The notes under the pieces were generated by a model. That model was not told the origin of the DNA. It searched no databases and saw only the letters and a program-made list of their open reading frames with translations. From Symsagittifera roscoffensis (lineage: Eukaryota; Xenacoelomorpha; Acoela; Convolutidae): DNA of 64,000 bases. Below, piece by piece: positions 18,301 through 26,882 of this stretch. Where the stretch lies: positions 3,942,580-4,006,579 of the forward strand of contig NC_087063.1 of the NCBI RefSeq assembly GCF_963678635.1, written 5' to 3'. Each line of letters starts with the position of its first letter. Position 1 is the first letter of the stretch. The position numbers and the translations under genes were made by a program.

Positions 18301-21110
18301 ATTAGGTCTTCGTCACATGTTATCATCGTCTTGGTATAGATGTTAATCCCATCTATATTTAGCATCACCTCGTGTGGACCGTAAGCTTCAGTATATCTGC
18401 TATCAACACGTACCGACTTGCTGCCCCCTCTCATGAGTAGTGCCCTGAGCGCTCTAGAAGTCGTTTGTGGACTTATTCCACTCAAGTAGTCTGCATACAC
18501 GTCAATGTGCATTATCGTCTGGTCGCTCGGCTCGCTCAAGTTTCTGGTTACCTCGTGTCCGCCCACTGTGATTATCGACATTATTCTTGCTCCGATTTTC
18601 GATATTCCAAAAGGTTTACCTGTCACCATTTTCACGGTGTTACAATTCCCGGTCTTCATTGAGCCCGTTCTAGCCTCTGGTATTGAGTTCGATCCGGTTA
18701 ATGCTTCGTTAAAATTCTGTCTTTCGATCTCCAACTTTAGTCGTTGCTCTATTTCTTTCGCAGCCAGATCTTGTTTCACTTTGGCAATTGCTTCCGTCGC
18801 CGCTTTCTCATAATTTATCTCTAGAGAGCTTCCGGCCGCGGACTCTAACGCACCGCTAACATGTGTAACAGCTTTCACTGTCTTCGTCGGCAATTCGGTG
18901 TTTGGTGCCCCCAAGTTCCTAGATTCAAACTCGTTTTGCCTGTTCCGCTGATTCTGCACCGCCGCTAATGCCAACTTATGTTTGGGGTGATTCTGGTCCT
19001 TGACCGCTTCCCAGAACAAGGGACAATCCATTCTGAAGTGCCCCTCCTGGTTACAGAAGAAGCATCTGGCGCCTATCTTGATGATTAAGCCATTATAGTA
19101 CTCGTGTTCCTCCATCTGGCTCATATCCTCTTCATCCGGTGCATAACCTAGGCTCTTCATGCCTTGTTTGTACGTTGTGCAGTCAGCCACATGATGATCC
19201 GCTGACCCGCAGTTCGCGCATGATCTGCGCTTGTCCATATCATCTCTAGGTTTGTACCATGATGACCTCTGGGGTTGGCTTCCCCCTTGCGTGTTCCTGT
19301 TTTCGGAATATGAGTACTTCTTAGGTTTCATCAGCATGTATTCTCTTGATTTCTGTCTCATTTCTTCTGGGGTGGGTGCGCTGTCCTTCGACAATGTGTA
19401 GTATGTTGCTAACATTGTCCTTAAGTCATCACTTTTCACCCCATCGATGAACTTCGAGGCAATGCTAAAGTTCCGTCTATTTGTCGACTCCTCTGGGTCA
19501 CTCCTCCTTCTCAAGCTCTCGAGGTCATCTAGGAACCGATCTATTGACTCGTCGTCCCTCTGCCTTCTCTTTTCAAATCGCATCATCGCTTGGTGACCCT
19601 TCATGCCTGACCCGAATCGATTCAGCAATATCTCGAAGATCTTGTCCGCGGTGTCGCGTTCTTCCTCCTTCTTTGCGACCACGCATTTTAATGCCGTTCC
19701 TTCCAAGTTGCTCAGTATGGCTGTACATGCTTGTCTTTCGTCACTCAAGTTGTCTTGTTCTAGATGTAATCTCATCACTTCCACCCAAGTGTCAATGCAT
19801 CCATCGGAGTCGTCCTTGAATTCTTTTGGCTTCTTGAATGTCTTTCTTGATTTTCCCTCTCTCCTGTCGCTCGAGTCAGTGTTCCTCGTGGCGAAGGCCT
19901 CTAGAGTCCTGTTCATCATCTCCCAAGTGCTGGCCCATGTCATAGCATCCGGTCCTGTGTTGCTGTTAGCTGTTGAATCTCCCGGAGCAGTCGTTGTATT
20001 CGACGTTCCATTCTTCATTATTGTTTTCGCAGCTGTTGGTGCTATGCTTATCGCATCCCTGGTTAAGGGCAACGGTGTCGATTGCCGTTTGTTCCTTTGT
20101 GGTTCTACAAAGTCAACTCTGGTGCTTTGCGTACGATCCGCTGCCGGTCTTTCTTGTGGAGTGGAACCTCTCAAGATTGCATCCAACTTCGCCTGTATTG
20201 CACACGAACTCTCGGCTTGACTCTTGCTCATTGTGTCCATTCTCCTTTCCAGGCTCCCTAATTGGCTGTTGACATCATCATATCGGTTCTTCAACTGTTG
20301 CATGTCTGTTTTGATGTTCTTTTCTCGTTCTTCATTGGTGGCTTCTACCTTATCTGACATTTCCTTGAGTCTCTCATCTGTTGCCTTAGCTAGGTTAAAA
20401 TAACTGTCTAGATACTCGTGCTTGTTGTATCTTATCTCCTTTTTTATCACCTCTCTGTCTTCTTCACTGTGCTTAAGTCTTTTGTCAATCTGATTTAATT
20501 TCGCCAACAAGTCACCCAGCTCAATGGTAGTCTCTTCATGGTCAGCTGTCGGTCTCTCTTCGGCCGTAGCCTCTGCTTTAGCTTGTTCCTCTCTTGGATT
20601 GGCTTCTGAGGTCTTCGTGCTCACTGTCCCAAATGTTCGTGCTCTTTCTGCTTTTGGTTCTTCAGTCACGTTTTCTTTTGTTTTTATTCCGAACATTATT
20701 CCCAATTTTTCCGTAAAAGATGTCCTCTTTACTTGAGAGTCTTCTTTCACCGTTTCTTCGGTGTTGCCTATTGCATCTTCCGCGTCATCTATCGGTGAGA
20801 ACTCTATGGGTTTCTGGTTCGGTTCCTCTGCATTGGGCATTGGAGTTGACTCTGTCGCCATCTTCCTTGTTTCATCCACACTTTGATCGGGTGTCTCTAG
20901 ATCAATCTCGATGGTGGGTTCTACTCGCTCCCCTTCCGTGCCCTCTTTCGCCCTGTTCTCCGCTGTACTCCTTGTGCTGGCCATGTTAACTGAAAAGTTC
21001 GTCTTCGTTATCTTTGGGCCCGTTGATGTCGTTCCGCGCAGCGATGAATTATATTTCGTGTTTGATCCACTTGACCCTTTTTCGAGCACCGGTACCCTAC
21101 TCCGCCTCAT
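12303..21110 (-). CDS. Gag-Pol polyprotein of the giant Ty3/gypsy element (2935 aa)
   Basis: One open frame from ATG at 21110 encodes, in order: an N-terminal Glu/Lys-rich region with coiled coil (aa ~200-300); a retrotransposon Gag domain (aa ~425-600); two CCHC zinc knuckles (aa ~628-642, CANCGSADHHVADC, and ~680-693, CFFCNQEGHFRMDC); an aspartic protease with LLDTGA at about aa 987; reverse transcriptase (aa ~1340-1560, catalytic YVDD at ~1476); RNase H (TDAS at ~1622); an acidic linker of about 350 aa; integrase with H-H-C-C zinc-binding residues (aa ~2165-2205), catalytic D at ~2229, D at ~2292 (QSDNG) and E at ~2327, and a GPF-type C-terminal module; then a long acidic tail of about 500 aa. 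It makes the particle proteins and performs reverse transcription and integration. Gag and Pol are fused in one frame with no frameshift, and the length is roughly twice the family norm because of the linker and both terminal extensions. Confidence 0.95.
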   Translation of the reverse strand: MRRSRVPVLEKGSSGSNTKYNSSLRGTTSTGPKITKTNFSVNMASTRSTAENRAKEGTEGERVEPTIEIDLETPDQSVDETRKMATESTPMPNAEEPNQKPIEFSPIDDAEDAIGNTEETVKEDSQVKRTSFTEKLGIMFGIKTKENVTEEPKAERARTFGTVSTKTSEANPREEQAKAEATAEERPTADHEETTIELGDLLAKLNQIDKRLKHSEEDREVIKKEIRYNKHEYLDSYFNLAKATDERLKEMSDKVEATNEEREKNIKTDMQQLKNRYDDVNSQLGSLERRMDTMSKSQAESSCAIQAKLDAILRGSTPQERPAADRTQSTRVDFVEPQRNKRQSTPLPLTRDAISIAPTAAKTIMKNGTSNTTTAPGDSTANSNTGPDAMTWASTWEMMNRTLEAFATRNTDSSDRREGKSRKTFKKPKEFKDDSDGCIDTWVEVMRLHLEQDNLSDERQACTAILSNLEGTALKCVVAKKEEERDTADKIFEILLNRFGSGMKGHQAMMRFEKRRQRDDESIDRFLDDLESLRRRSDPEESTNRRNFSIASKFIDGVKSDDLRTMLATYYTLSKDSAPTPEEMRQKSREYMLMKPKKYSYSENRNTQGGSQPQRSSWYKPRDDMDKRRSCANCGSADHHVADCTTYKQGMKSLGYAPDEEDMSQMEEHEYYNGLIIKIGARCFFCNQEGHFRMDCPLFWEAVKDQNHPKHKLALAAVQNQRNRQNEFESRNLGAPNTELPTKTVKAVTHVSGALESAAGSSLEINYEKAATEAIAKVKQDLAAKEIEQRLKLEIERQNFNEALTGSNSIPEARTGSMKTGNCNTVKMVTGKPFGISKIGARIMSIITVGGHEVTRNLSEPSDQTIMHIDVYADYLSGISPQTTSRALRALLMRGGSKSVRVDSRYTEAYGPHEVMLNIDGINIYTKTMITCDEDLIGQIYVGKEELKVRSIGHCAMLEEDAMHIGTEADVTGHVLDISGKKTQLRGLLDTGAVLSIIPIETWERMGFDKGDLIDSRIRLSAANKGALRVLGRTPIIALNLGERNMWMSFIVVENLDESDQFILGRDFIRNFDVTIDLNNAMFRIRNPDRRYAIKPVNLIMANENKAPVFLSRRVRLKANEAAIVSLRMKNYNELSDKKQVCIVPNPNSQSAAVLGRSFSITKSGLCVSVLLNTLDIPITIQRGRKLGYALPVKTRYETIENSKQNEAVDCPNHRDKICILRRLQKIKDSSGLIKSLKSETDDGLSSCSNFPERPTLDEMQTDKPVLPEIEHLRGKLKDEQLEAIKDVLERNEEVFSRHKADIGCCNFVEHEIELEENAVPHREGARRMTPHKSDACRKEIETLLEYDMIEPSKSPWACGVVMAKKKGDQLRFCCDFRYLNSVTVKDAYPIPRIDESLSKLGDAKFFTTLDLGSAFWQVPLRKQDRDKTGFACELGLFQWKRMPFGLCNATSTFQRLMAHALIGVTKKYGNLVMCYVDDVVIATPTLEDHIERLDEVFACMKRSGLKCKPSKCEILKDSIKYLGRMVDKHGIRPDPDAVEAVLTWKSPKTEHQLMSFLGFANYYREFIKGYADKVYPMQQLMRHKGKKFTWNNAAEESFQRIKKELCEAPVLGMPTEKGMYVLDTDASVVAISGILHQEQEWNGKTVLRPIAYGSKVLSDTEMKYGAPKAEMFAVVTFVEKYRAYLGSEPFKLRVDNRALSWLKTYSMDQSYIGRWIVRLDGYNMIIEHRTRDKHQNADSLSKKTEFYERQEQREADRPEIKDGFSFMDKETYDSLPLTRWLDKSGKPIEDHPELPKEPLEKTILKKSRGIPIGIMLKSKIVRETLKAKGYDLIQVEEGTVRIDEDLMRLLEKLSDDKPVIQGKGQEAPELTILRREETVNNTDVSKGSITDSKEVVRSLVEKIPEKILEQTKVRDKKVTFREEVEHLGLDQESGEWSRFMEEDETGEGKLSGEREEWDEDSDESSEDQDSLCMILAEEKIRQHDRELQTDPSSGTYNLEIQEVRGGEELEKIAVSRKPLRELSCNSNVRRNLVPEDDMKIVKRMTCVKLSDDIHNPGEMNGQIMALKEHVKARYRLSDLIRAQKNDKMTSNLSKWIHSGVKEKGELEEDSYKILSQFYKEKRDLLYHTAEGVVACKRRDEEKILHKHNLIILPQLYQTEVLFRSHDQMGHQGIDKVQQRILHRFDWPGMRKACERWVNACLACLQVKDPRKMKFSLKSVESSEFNEVVQIDHQKICMTESGYNQILVIIDHFTKLAEAVPCQTASAEETCDHLITHWISRYGFPMTFQSDNGKAFVGDLTKELMKRSHIAQAHSTTYHPQTNGLVERQNRTLVNMLRVHCSRYMTDWDKYLPQVVGAYNSTQHSTTGISPFMMLTGRERAMPITFFYPEYEGKRTSPQAYVKEAIKRQQELNELCRRNTAQAQMRQRKKYDEKILRAKPYEVGQYVWVFQNVIPPKGTKKLLKKWRGPFMITEVHQQGRFYRLSTGRAAHYENLKPHVPSPEDWCLPKDMEGLEYLVVEPACEVNEKGTREKNDGNENLSLDDNEKIEVESDAGSFVEEDWNDPEQNEVPKWMEPDRPTPPETRTGNRKRTGMRYNRYGDDFLIDKIQPDKLGDELLSAGELEAEEEWQVIDDGGHYPQDDYSTPELETDLEQSEIERRENTNLRILEWMRDVKDESREGQSIQQIDVSAANYMKTEDPLFGWTATDRPLDIPKDNSDPTTSTGTSINIFVRGVGVGLTHTENLMIKKLKEVRETSGLELEEEEPEPTIGRNFKTKFEIPNEYSENIMITDSDFILSNRTSAICITADMSFKSRLEADFKREYQNVEFLFRQRPGLGGIAALPPSVAQVPGKYLCFLVTRVNDRNTIDPEHVILALTRLRDFMIERGIVEVSMPVYDPNRGKLSSRELYAILHVVFAETEIMVHLHKKYYLSIA

Positions 21111-21390
21111 TATTTCTATTTACAACTGCTCCTATTTACAATTTTATTATATACACGATTCTATTCTAAGGGTAAAAAAAAATATTTTTTTGTGGTAACA
21201 AATTCTGTACAACGTGTTAAAAACCTTATCCAATTCTCTTTCTTAAACCTCCGAAAAACTTTCCTTAATTTGGTCTTAACCGTACCTATTTCGATTTGTC
21301 TTATTCTGTCTTAAGACACACTTGTTGTGATTCTACTTCAATTTTTATACCGTCCCAAGACTATTCGTCACTATCACAGTACTCTCCGCT

Positions 21391-22131
21391 AGTGTCCTAA
21401 GACCCTTGTACCAAGACTACTGTCCCAAGACTAGTGTCCCAAGGCTAGTGTCCCAAGACTACTGTCCCAAGACTACTGTCCCAAGACTAGTGTCCCAAGG
21501 GTAGTGTCCCAAGACCAGTGTCCCAAGGCTAGTGTCCCAAGACTAGTGTCCCAAGGCTAGTGTCCCAAGACTACTGTCCCAAGACTAGTGTCCCAAGGGT
21601 AGTGTCCCAAGACCAGTGTCCCAAGGCTGGTGTCCCAAGACTACTGTCCCAAGGCTAGTGTCCCAAGACTACTGTCCCAAGACCAGTGTCCCAAGACCAG
21701 TGTCCCAAGGCTAGTGTCCCAAGACTAGTGTCCCAAGACCCTTGTCCCAAGACCACTGTCCCAAGACCACTGTCCCAAGACCCTGTCCCAAGACCACTGT
21801 CCCAAGACCCTGTCCCAAGACCACTGTCCCAAGACCCTGTCCCAAGACCCTGTCCCAAGACCACTGTCCCAAGACCCTGTCCCAAGACCACTGTCCCAAG
21901 ACCCTGTCCCAAGACCCTGTCCCAAGACCCTTGTCCCAAGACCACTGTCCCAAGACCCCGTCCCAAGACCACTGTCCCAAGACCCTGTCCCAAGACCACT
22001 GTCCCAAGACCACTGTCCCAAGACCACTGTCCCAAGACCCTGTCCCAAGACCACTGTCCCAAGACCCTGTCCCAAGACCACTGTCCCAAGACTGCTCTGT
22101 CCCAAGACTTCTTCGGTACTGTCCCAAGACT
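21391..22131. repeat. 13-14-bp minisatellite (TGTCCCAAGAC core)
   Basis: More than 50 head-to-tail units with the core TGTCCCAAGAC followed by 2-4 variable bases (TAG, TAC, CAG, CAC, CC). The left half (to about 21745) mixes units ending TAG, TAC and CAG, some with GGCTAG or GGGTAG; the right half (21746-22095) is almost entirely units ending CAC (14 bp) and CC (13 bp). Alternating 13- and 14-bp units leave all frames open on both strands, so the long ORFs here are artefacts. Confidence 0.95.
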
Positions 22132-22950
22132 CGTCACGGAGTGTCTTCCTCGTTGTAGGGTCTTCTTGAATCACCGTACCTTGTACCACCACTCAAGCTC
22201 TAGTAAAATTTTCCCAAAAACCCTCTCTTAAAAGCCAAATGCTGACCCCCCTCTTCTTTTTGGTTGTTTCTATTTCAATGTAGGTGCGCAGGTATCTTGT
22301 GATCACCTGTTCGTATAAAACCAATCACAAATCCTCACTAAAATGCAACAAAAATCTAAGTAAGAAAAATAATAAAAACAGAAAAATGAGCCCACCTGAA
22401 ATTCAAAGGTGACCAATGTCTACCTTTCGTCGAAAAAAATGTCTGGTACCTAATTGCCACGCGTTTTCCTCCCCCCACTAGTGATCTTATGGGGTTTCAC
22501 AAAAGCTGTTTATATCCGGTCCCCCCTACCAAACCAACCAGCGTACCAGTCTTAACTCGAGTTGAATTTTGGATCTCCACCTAATATTACCAACGTGTGT
22601 TAATTTCTAATGTAACTAAGTCAACGATGTCGACTAATTAGTTACTCTAATTTCCCCCTTTTTACAATTTACAACCGCCAACCTCTAACTTAACCAGTCC
22701 CCCTTCTAACCTCCCCCCTTTCTAGCCCCCCTTCTTAAGCCTAAAAATTACTTTAAGCGCCGGGTGCTAAACCTCTCAAGAGAAAACCGTAGACCTGTTT
22801 CCAGGCCTGCTCAAGTAAAAACGTTCCTCAAAACTGGGGGATTTCGCTTATCCAATTTTACACTTATCTCCTATAATGTAATGTGGATTCTAACGATACC
22901 CGTTCTGCCCAACTTGAGAACTCGAGAATTGCCAAATCCTTCTTGGCTGC

Positions 22951-23145
22951 TTTCCCACTCGACTGGTCACCTGTTCCAGTCCAGTCTCCTATTGGTTCAG
23001 CTCAAGTGTCCCTGAACCACTTTCCCACTCGGCTGGTCACCTCTTCCAGTCAAGTCTCATATTGGTTCAGCTCAAGTGTCCCTGAACCACTTTCCCACTC
23101 GGCTGGTCACCTCTTCCAGTCAAGTCTCCTATTGGTCCAGCTAAG
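22951..23145. repeat. three tandem 70-bp repeats in the leader
   Basis: Units start at TTTCCCACTCG at 22951, 23021 and 23091; period exactly 70 bp; the third is shortened. Units 1 and 2 differ by a few substitutions, and each contains ATTGGTTCAGCTCAAGTGTC. Confidence 0.9.
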
Positions 23146-23576
23146 TTCCAAGCTATCTGAAAACCCTTGACGACGCCCCACTTCGGGCACTTTATTCAGT
23201 TTACTGGTTTAAATTGCTAGGTTGATCGAAACGATCGAACTTGTAAAACAGTATGGGTATACTATTTAATTAATATAAAGGTTTGATCCAACTAATCTGG
23301 TGTCAAAGTCACTGTCTTTTTTCGTTTTATGGTTTTTGTTTTGCTTTTTGTCTTTTTGCTCGTGTTTTTGTCTCCCTAGTTGCCCCCCTTTACTCGGTTA
23401 GCTAAGCCTCGTTCGGAGAGCGTACCAGGAAATTTTCTCGAGGTTTCTTAAAAAGCTATCACGGTACAACCGGAAGGTTTGCACGTTCCTGTCGAACCGT
23501 ACCGCCGGTACTCTAGAATGGGCATTCAGCCCGAAGCTGTCTCAAGTGGGTTCGACTCCGTAGTCTTGATGTCGTA

Positions 23577-23593
23577 AACACCCAGGAGCGCCA
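23577..23593 (-). promoter_or_regulatory. candidate primer binding site
   Basis: In element sense TGGCGCTCCTGGGTGTT begins 11 nt after the 5' LTR. Its complement ends GCGCCA, compatible with a tRNA 3' end having discriminator G (a feature of tRNA-Ser) plus CCA. The 11-nt spacing from the LTR is larger than usual, and the primer tRNA cannot be assigned by eye. Confidence 0.35.
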
Positions 23594-23604
23594 TAAAAAC
23601 ACTA

Positions 23605-24521
23605 TGTAACATTCGTCTACTGCAGTCACACATGAGGCTTAAGAAAAATAGGCCCTATAACCACTGGCTCAAGGGTCAGGGACACTATCTCTTGTGTTTT
23701 TCTACCTCAAGAACGGTCGGAGCCAGTTCGGTTCGCTTGTGACATGAGACTACGACCCGTTACAGCTTAAAGGCTACTACTAAAATATCCCCCCCACTCT
23801 AGAATTAGAAACGTCCCCATACTTAGGTCTCTAGATACCCAAAATACATGAACGCCGTTAAAAACCGGGTTGGAACAATCCGTTAAGTTACTTTTTATTA
23901 GACAGTGTAACTTTGATCCATTTCAGATGGATCAACCTAAAACTCGCCTTACCTCAACATAACAATTATAAAACACACTCTAGGAATTTAAATTTGTACT
24001 CACATAGTAGCACGCTCAAGAAGTGGGAAATAATCCAGTCGGTAACTAACTCAAGAATTAAATAACGTAACTAAATGAGTCTAATGTTTTATAGTTTTAA
24101 CAATGAGAACGAGTTTATACTCTAGACAATAGTTTTCTTGTGAACCATTAGGACACTCAAGCTGTCCACCTTTCCACCGAAGGTTCACTCTAGTCCAGTT
24201 CCGAATAATACTCCAGTCGTTATAATCCAATTCGAGGGAATGCTCTCGTCTCTGTCACAGATGGGACAGCTCTACTCTCGATTATTATAGTGATGGAAAT
24301 TGCGAATAGCAATTTCCTACTGCTTTTTCTTGCGACTTTCCCGCGTTTTCGACTCAATTGTTCTGAAATTGTTCTGATCTCTTTTTCTGATTTTCAGTTC
24401 TCGCGAGAAAATCGTGCATGACAGGTTCCATTCGAAATTTTGAAAAATTAAATTTCACTCCAAAATCAAGTGTTTTTTGCTTCTCTCAAGGTCAAACTTC
24501 CAAATATGACCGACTGGCACA
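23605..24521 (-). repeat. 5' LTR of the giant element
   Basis: 917 bp, read as identical to 1588-2504. In transcription sense U3 starts at 24521. Identity between the LTRs indicates insertion too recent for visible divergence. Confidence 0.93.
24087..24093 (-). promoter_or_regulatory. candidate TATA box of the element promoter
   Basis: TATAAAA on the minus strand, about 430 nt into the 5' LTR and about 190 nt before an AATAAA (23899-23894). This order predicts U3-R-U5 boundaries inside the LTR. It is the best TATA match in the correct orientation. Confidence 0.45.
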
Positions 24522-25757
24522 TTTTCGTGACCTTCTGAGGTTTATTCAAGAAAACAAAAAGCGTGTAGATCAGAAAGATCTTAATACATTGAAGAATCAC
24601 GAAAATGTTCTCATAAATTGCATTCACAGCGGAAAAGGTCCGAATCCTAGTTTGATTAAAAAATATCATTTGGTGCTGGAACATCTTCAAAAAGTTTCCA
24701 AGAAAAAAGATTTTTCAGACTATCGAAACATTTAGAAAATTCTCAGCGATACATTTGAGGGTGTGCCCAAAATTTGTAGTCAATGGACCTCAAAGAACAC
24801 AATTAACTCAATCAAGCAAATTCAAGTGGATCAGAACGTTTATCATACGAATGAGGATATTCTTAATCAATTTCGAAAGTATTTTTCAAATAGTTTTACT
24901 AAAGACTCCGATCAACTACTAATGACGTTTTTATCAAAAATTAAACTCGAAAATAATGAGAATGATGGCTATAATTACTTTACAGAAGATGAAATTCACT
25001 TGGCTATAAACAAACTGAATTTGAAAAGCTCGCCTGGACCAGACGGCCTTACATCTGGGCTTTATAATACTTTCACGGATGATTTTTGTTCAGTTTTAGC
25101 TAAAGTTTTCAATCATTTTGTTCATGGTGCAAAACTCCCAAACAGTTTCCATTTAGCATCAATCAAAATGGTCAGGAAATCTGAAAATGCCAAAGCAGTT
25201 CAAGATTTTCGCCCGATCAGTCTCATGACTACTGACGCAAAAAATTTTGCCTATGTAGTCATGTAGTGTATAGAATTAAAAAAGACCTTTGCAAAATTGT
25301 AAAAAACCATCAGCACGCGTATTTGCCTGGAAGACAAATGCTCACAGCAATACGAAAGTTGAAAAAAGCGATTACACCAGAACGATTGGCTAACCGAGGC
25401 TCATGTGCTGTGAAATTAGACTTTTCTAAAGCATTCGAAAGAGTTGATCGATCACTTTTCATCAAAATTTTGAATTGGTTGAACCTTGATGAGTTTTTCG
25501 TTAGAGCTATTGAAACTTTGTGTTTAGACTCAAAAGCAGTAATTGAGATAATTGGTTTTTTATCAGCCAGCTTCAAAATTCATCGCGGTGTGAGACAAGA
25601 TTGCCCTCTTTCCGCATTTTTATTCATAGTTTTTATCGAACCCCTTCTTCAAGCAATTGAATCTACAGAAGCAATTGAAGGTTTCGGGTTATTGTGCCGC
25701 AAAAAAGTTTCGTATGCAGACGACATAACTTTGCTTTATCAAAATCCGATGAATTGA
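24522..25757 (+). pseudogene. LINE reverse transcriptase, continuation of the split LINE, broken
   Basis: The frame left at 1587 resumes here (RDLLRFIQENK). An in-frame stop follows at 24733. Successive frames then carry RT blocks: SSPGPDGL and DFRPISLM in 24763-25266, then KLDFSKAFERVD, GVRQDCPLSAFLF and the catalytic SYADD in 25266-25757. The frame ends after the YADD block. Stops and a frameshift at about 25260 make it non-functional. The RT is of the APE-LINE type; the exact clade cannot be set without alignment. The G/C-poor codon use matches the surrounding genome and not the LTR element. Confidence 0.85.
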
Positions 25758-26882
25758 CAGATTGTTTCGCTTAATCGATACATTTTGCAAAGAAACTCAA
25801 ATGATGATTAACATAAGTAAAAGTGAAGTGCTTTCTATACCTGATTTATCAGCCTATAAAACAATCAAGGAAACAAAAATACTGGGTATCTTATTTTACA
25901 CTTCCTAAAATTTTGAAAATATTGAACTATTGTTGAGCCCTCAAATTCAAAAACATCGAGGGTTTATTTTACTAAGTAAATCTTTGAGGGCCAAGTCATT
26001 AACACTGTCAGTTTATGTTCTCCCCAAATTTTTTCATTTGGCTCGTCATACTACAGTTAATTTGGATACTGTTAGTAAATGCAAAGAATTTTTAAATGCA
26101 CAATTTAAAATATCAAACAGACTCGACATAAGGAAAGAAGTTTTATATCACCCAATTTTAGATGGTGAGGTAGGCTTACCATGCCTACAACTCAAAATTT
26201 TCAGTCTGAAAATTATCGATTTCTTTGCTTCCGATATGTCAGCTCAAAGTAGTTTCTTACCAACAGAATTTTTTTTCCCGAAAGAAATCAAAAACTTGTT
26301 GAGAAATACAAACGTCTCTTTTGAAATAAAATTGAGTGATTTTGCAATATTTTCAAACGTTACAAATAGCCGTTTAATTATAACACTGCAGACAAAATCG
26401 CGAGATGTTTATTATTTCTGCTTAAAAAACTGTAGTTTATATCGAGCTGTAATCACTCGCTTGTGTTTTGCGAGAAACCGTTATCTCTGTTCAGAAGAAA
26501 AATCGATTAAGTTTACAGGAAAAATTTGGACAAATTTACAGAGAATGTTTACAGGGAATGCTTGATGTATGGGAAAAAAAACATTCATTATAATTTTGCG
26601 TACGCTGTTCTTAAAGATAGAGAAAAGCGGTGGTTTTTTTTTCTTGAGAATGCCCCCAAATGTTTCTATTGTAATTCAGAATGCGAAACTTTCGAACACC
26701 TACTTTTCAGTTGTCCCTCGCTACAACCTTCGAGAAACATATTACAGATTAACAATTGGCGTGACGTTTTTGTATCAACGAACATTGCAAGGCTTAGGTA
26801 TGTTGTTGCGGTTATTCGTGGTGCATATTCAAAATCATCAACGTCATGGAAAATCAACTTGCAAACACCATTTGTGTCATGA
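25758..26882 (+). pseudogene. LINE ORF2 C-terminal region with CCHC knuckle, broken
   Basis: Frames 25930-26565 and 26526-26882 continue the LINE protein past the RT (SLTLSVYVLPKFFH is a thumb/C-terminal block). The second ends in a cysteine motif, CFYCNSECETFEHLLFSC, a C-x2-C-x8-H-x4-C knuckle common at LINE ORF2 C-termini. The region 25758-25929 contains stops, and there is a frameshift at about 26520-26570. The stop at about 26880 is taken as the end of ORF2. Confidence 0.75.

Larger units (their letters stand above)
21111..23604 (-). other. leader (5' untranslated region) of the giant element
   Basis: About 2.5 kb between the 5' LTR and the gag start. It holds the minisatellite at 21391-22131 and three 70-bp repeats at 22951-23145. 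No protein-coding frame is credible: the long frames in the minisatellite exist in every phase. A minus-strand donor-like TTTCAG/GTGGGC at about 22400 could pair with the acceptor before ORF2. Confidence 0.6.
1588..24521 (-). mobile_element. Giant Ty3/gypsy-type LTR retrotransposon, 22.9 kb, apparently complete
   Basis: The element is bounded by two direct repeats of 917 bp (1588-2504 and 23605-24521), offset by exactly 22,017 bp with no indel, and I found no substitution on reading them side by side. On the minus strand each begins TGTGCC and ends GTTACA, the TG...CA termini of LTRs. Order in transcription sense: 5' LTR (right), leader with tandem repeats, gag-pol ORF (21110-12303), gap of 488 bp, ORF2 (11814-2935), short polypurine run, 3' LTR (left). 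The PR-RT-RH-INT order is Ty3/gypsy (Metaviridae). The host target was a LINE relic: removing the element joins the LINE frame without a shift. The target duplication is only 3-4 bp of T-rich sequence and its exact boundary is ambiguous. Identical LTRs and two intact ORFs imply a very recent insertion, possibly an active copy. It is far longer than the usual 5-10 kb of the family. Confidence 0.95.

Noticed and set aside
3000-21000. Dozens of plus-strand frames of 60-273 codons
   Set aside because: All are antisense shadows of the two large minus-strand ORFs, with no motifs.
21391-22131. CRISPR-like array
   Set aside because: Units are head-to-tail with no spacers of separate sequence, inside a eukaryotic retrotransposon leader.
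21655-22231. Long frames on both strands (138-181 codons) rich in VPRPLSQD or GLGTVVLGQ repeats
   Set aside because: They are translations of the 13-14-bp minisatellite, open in every phase; not genes.
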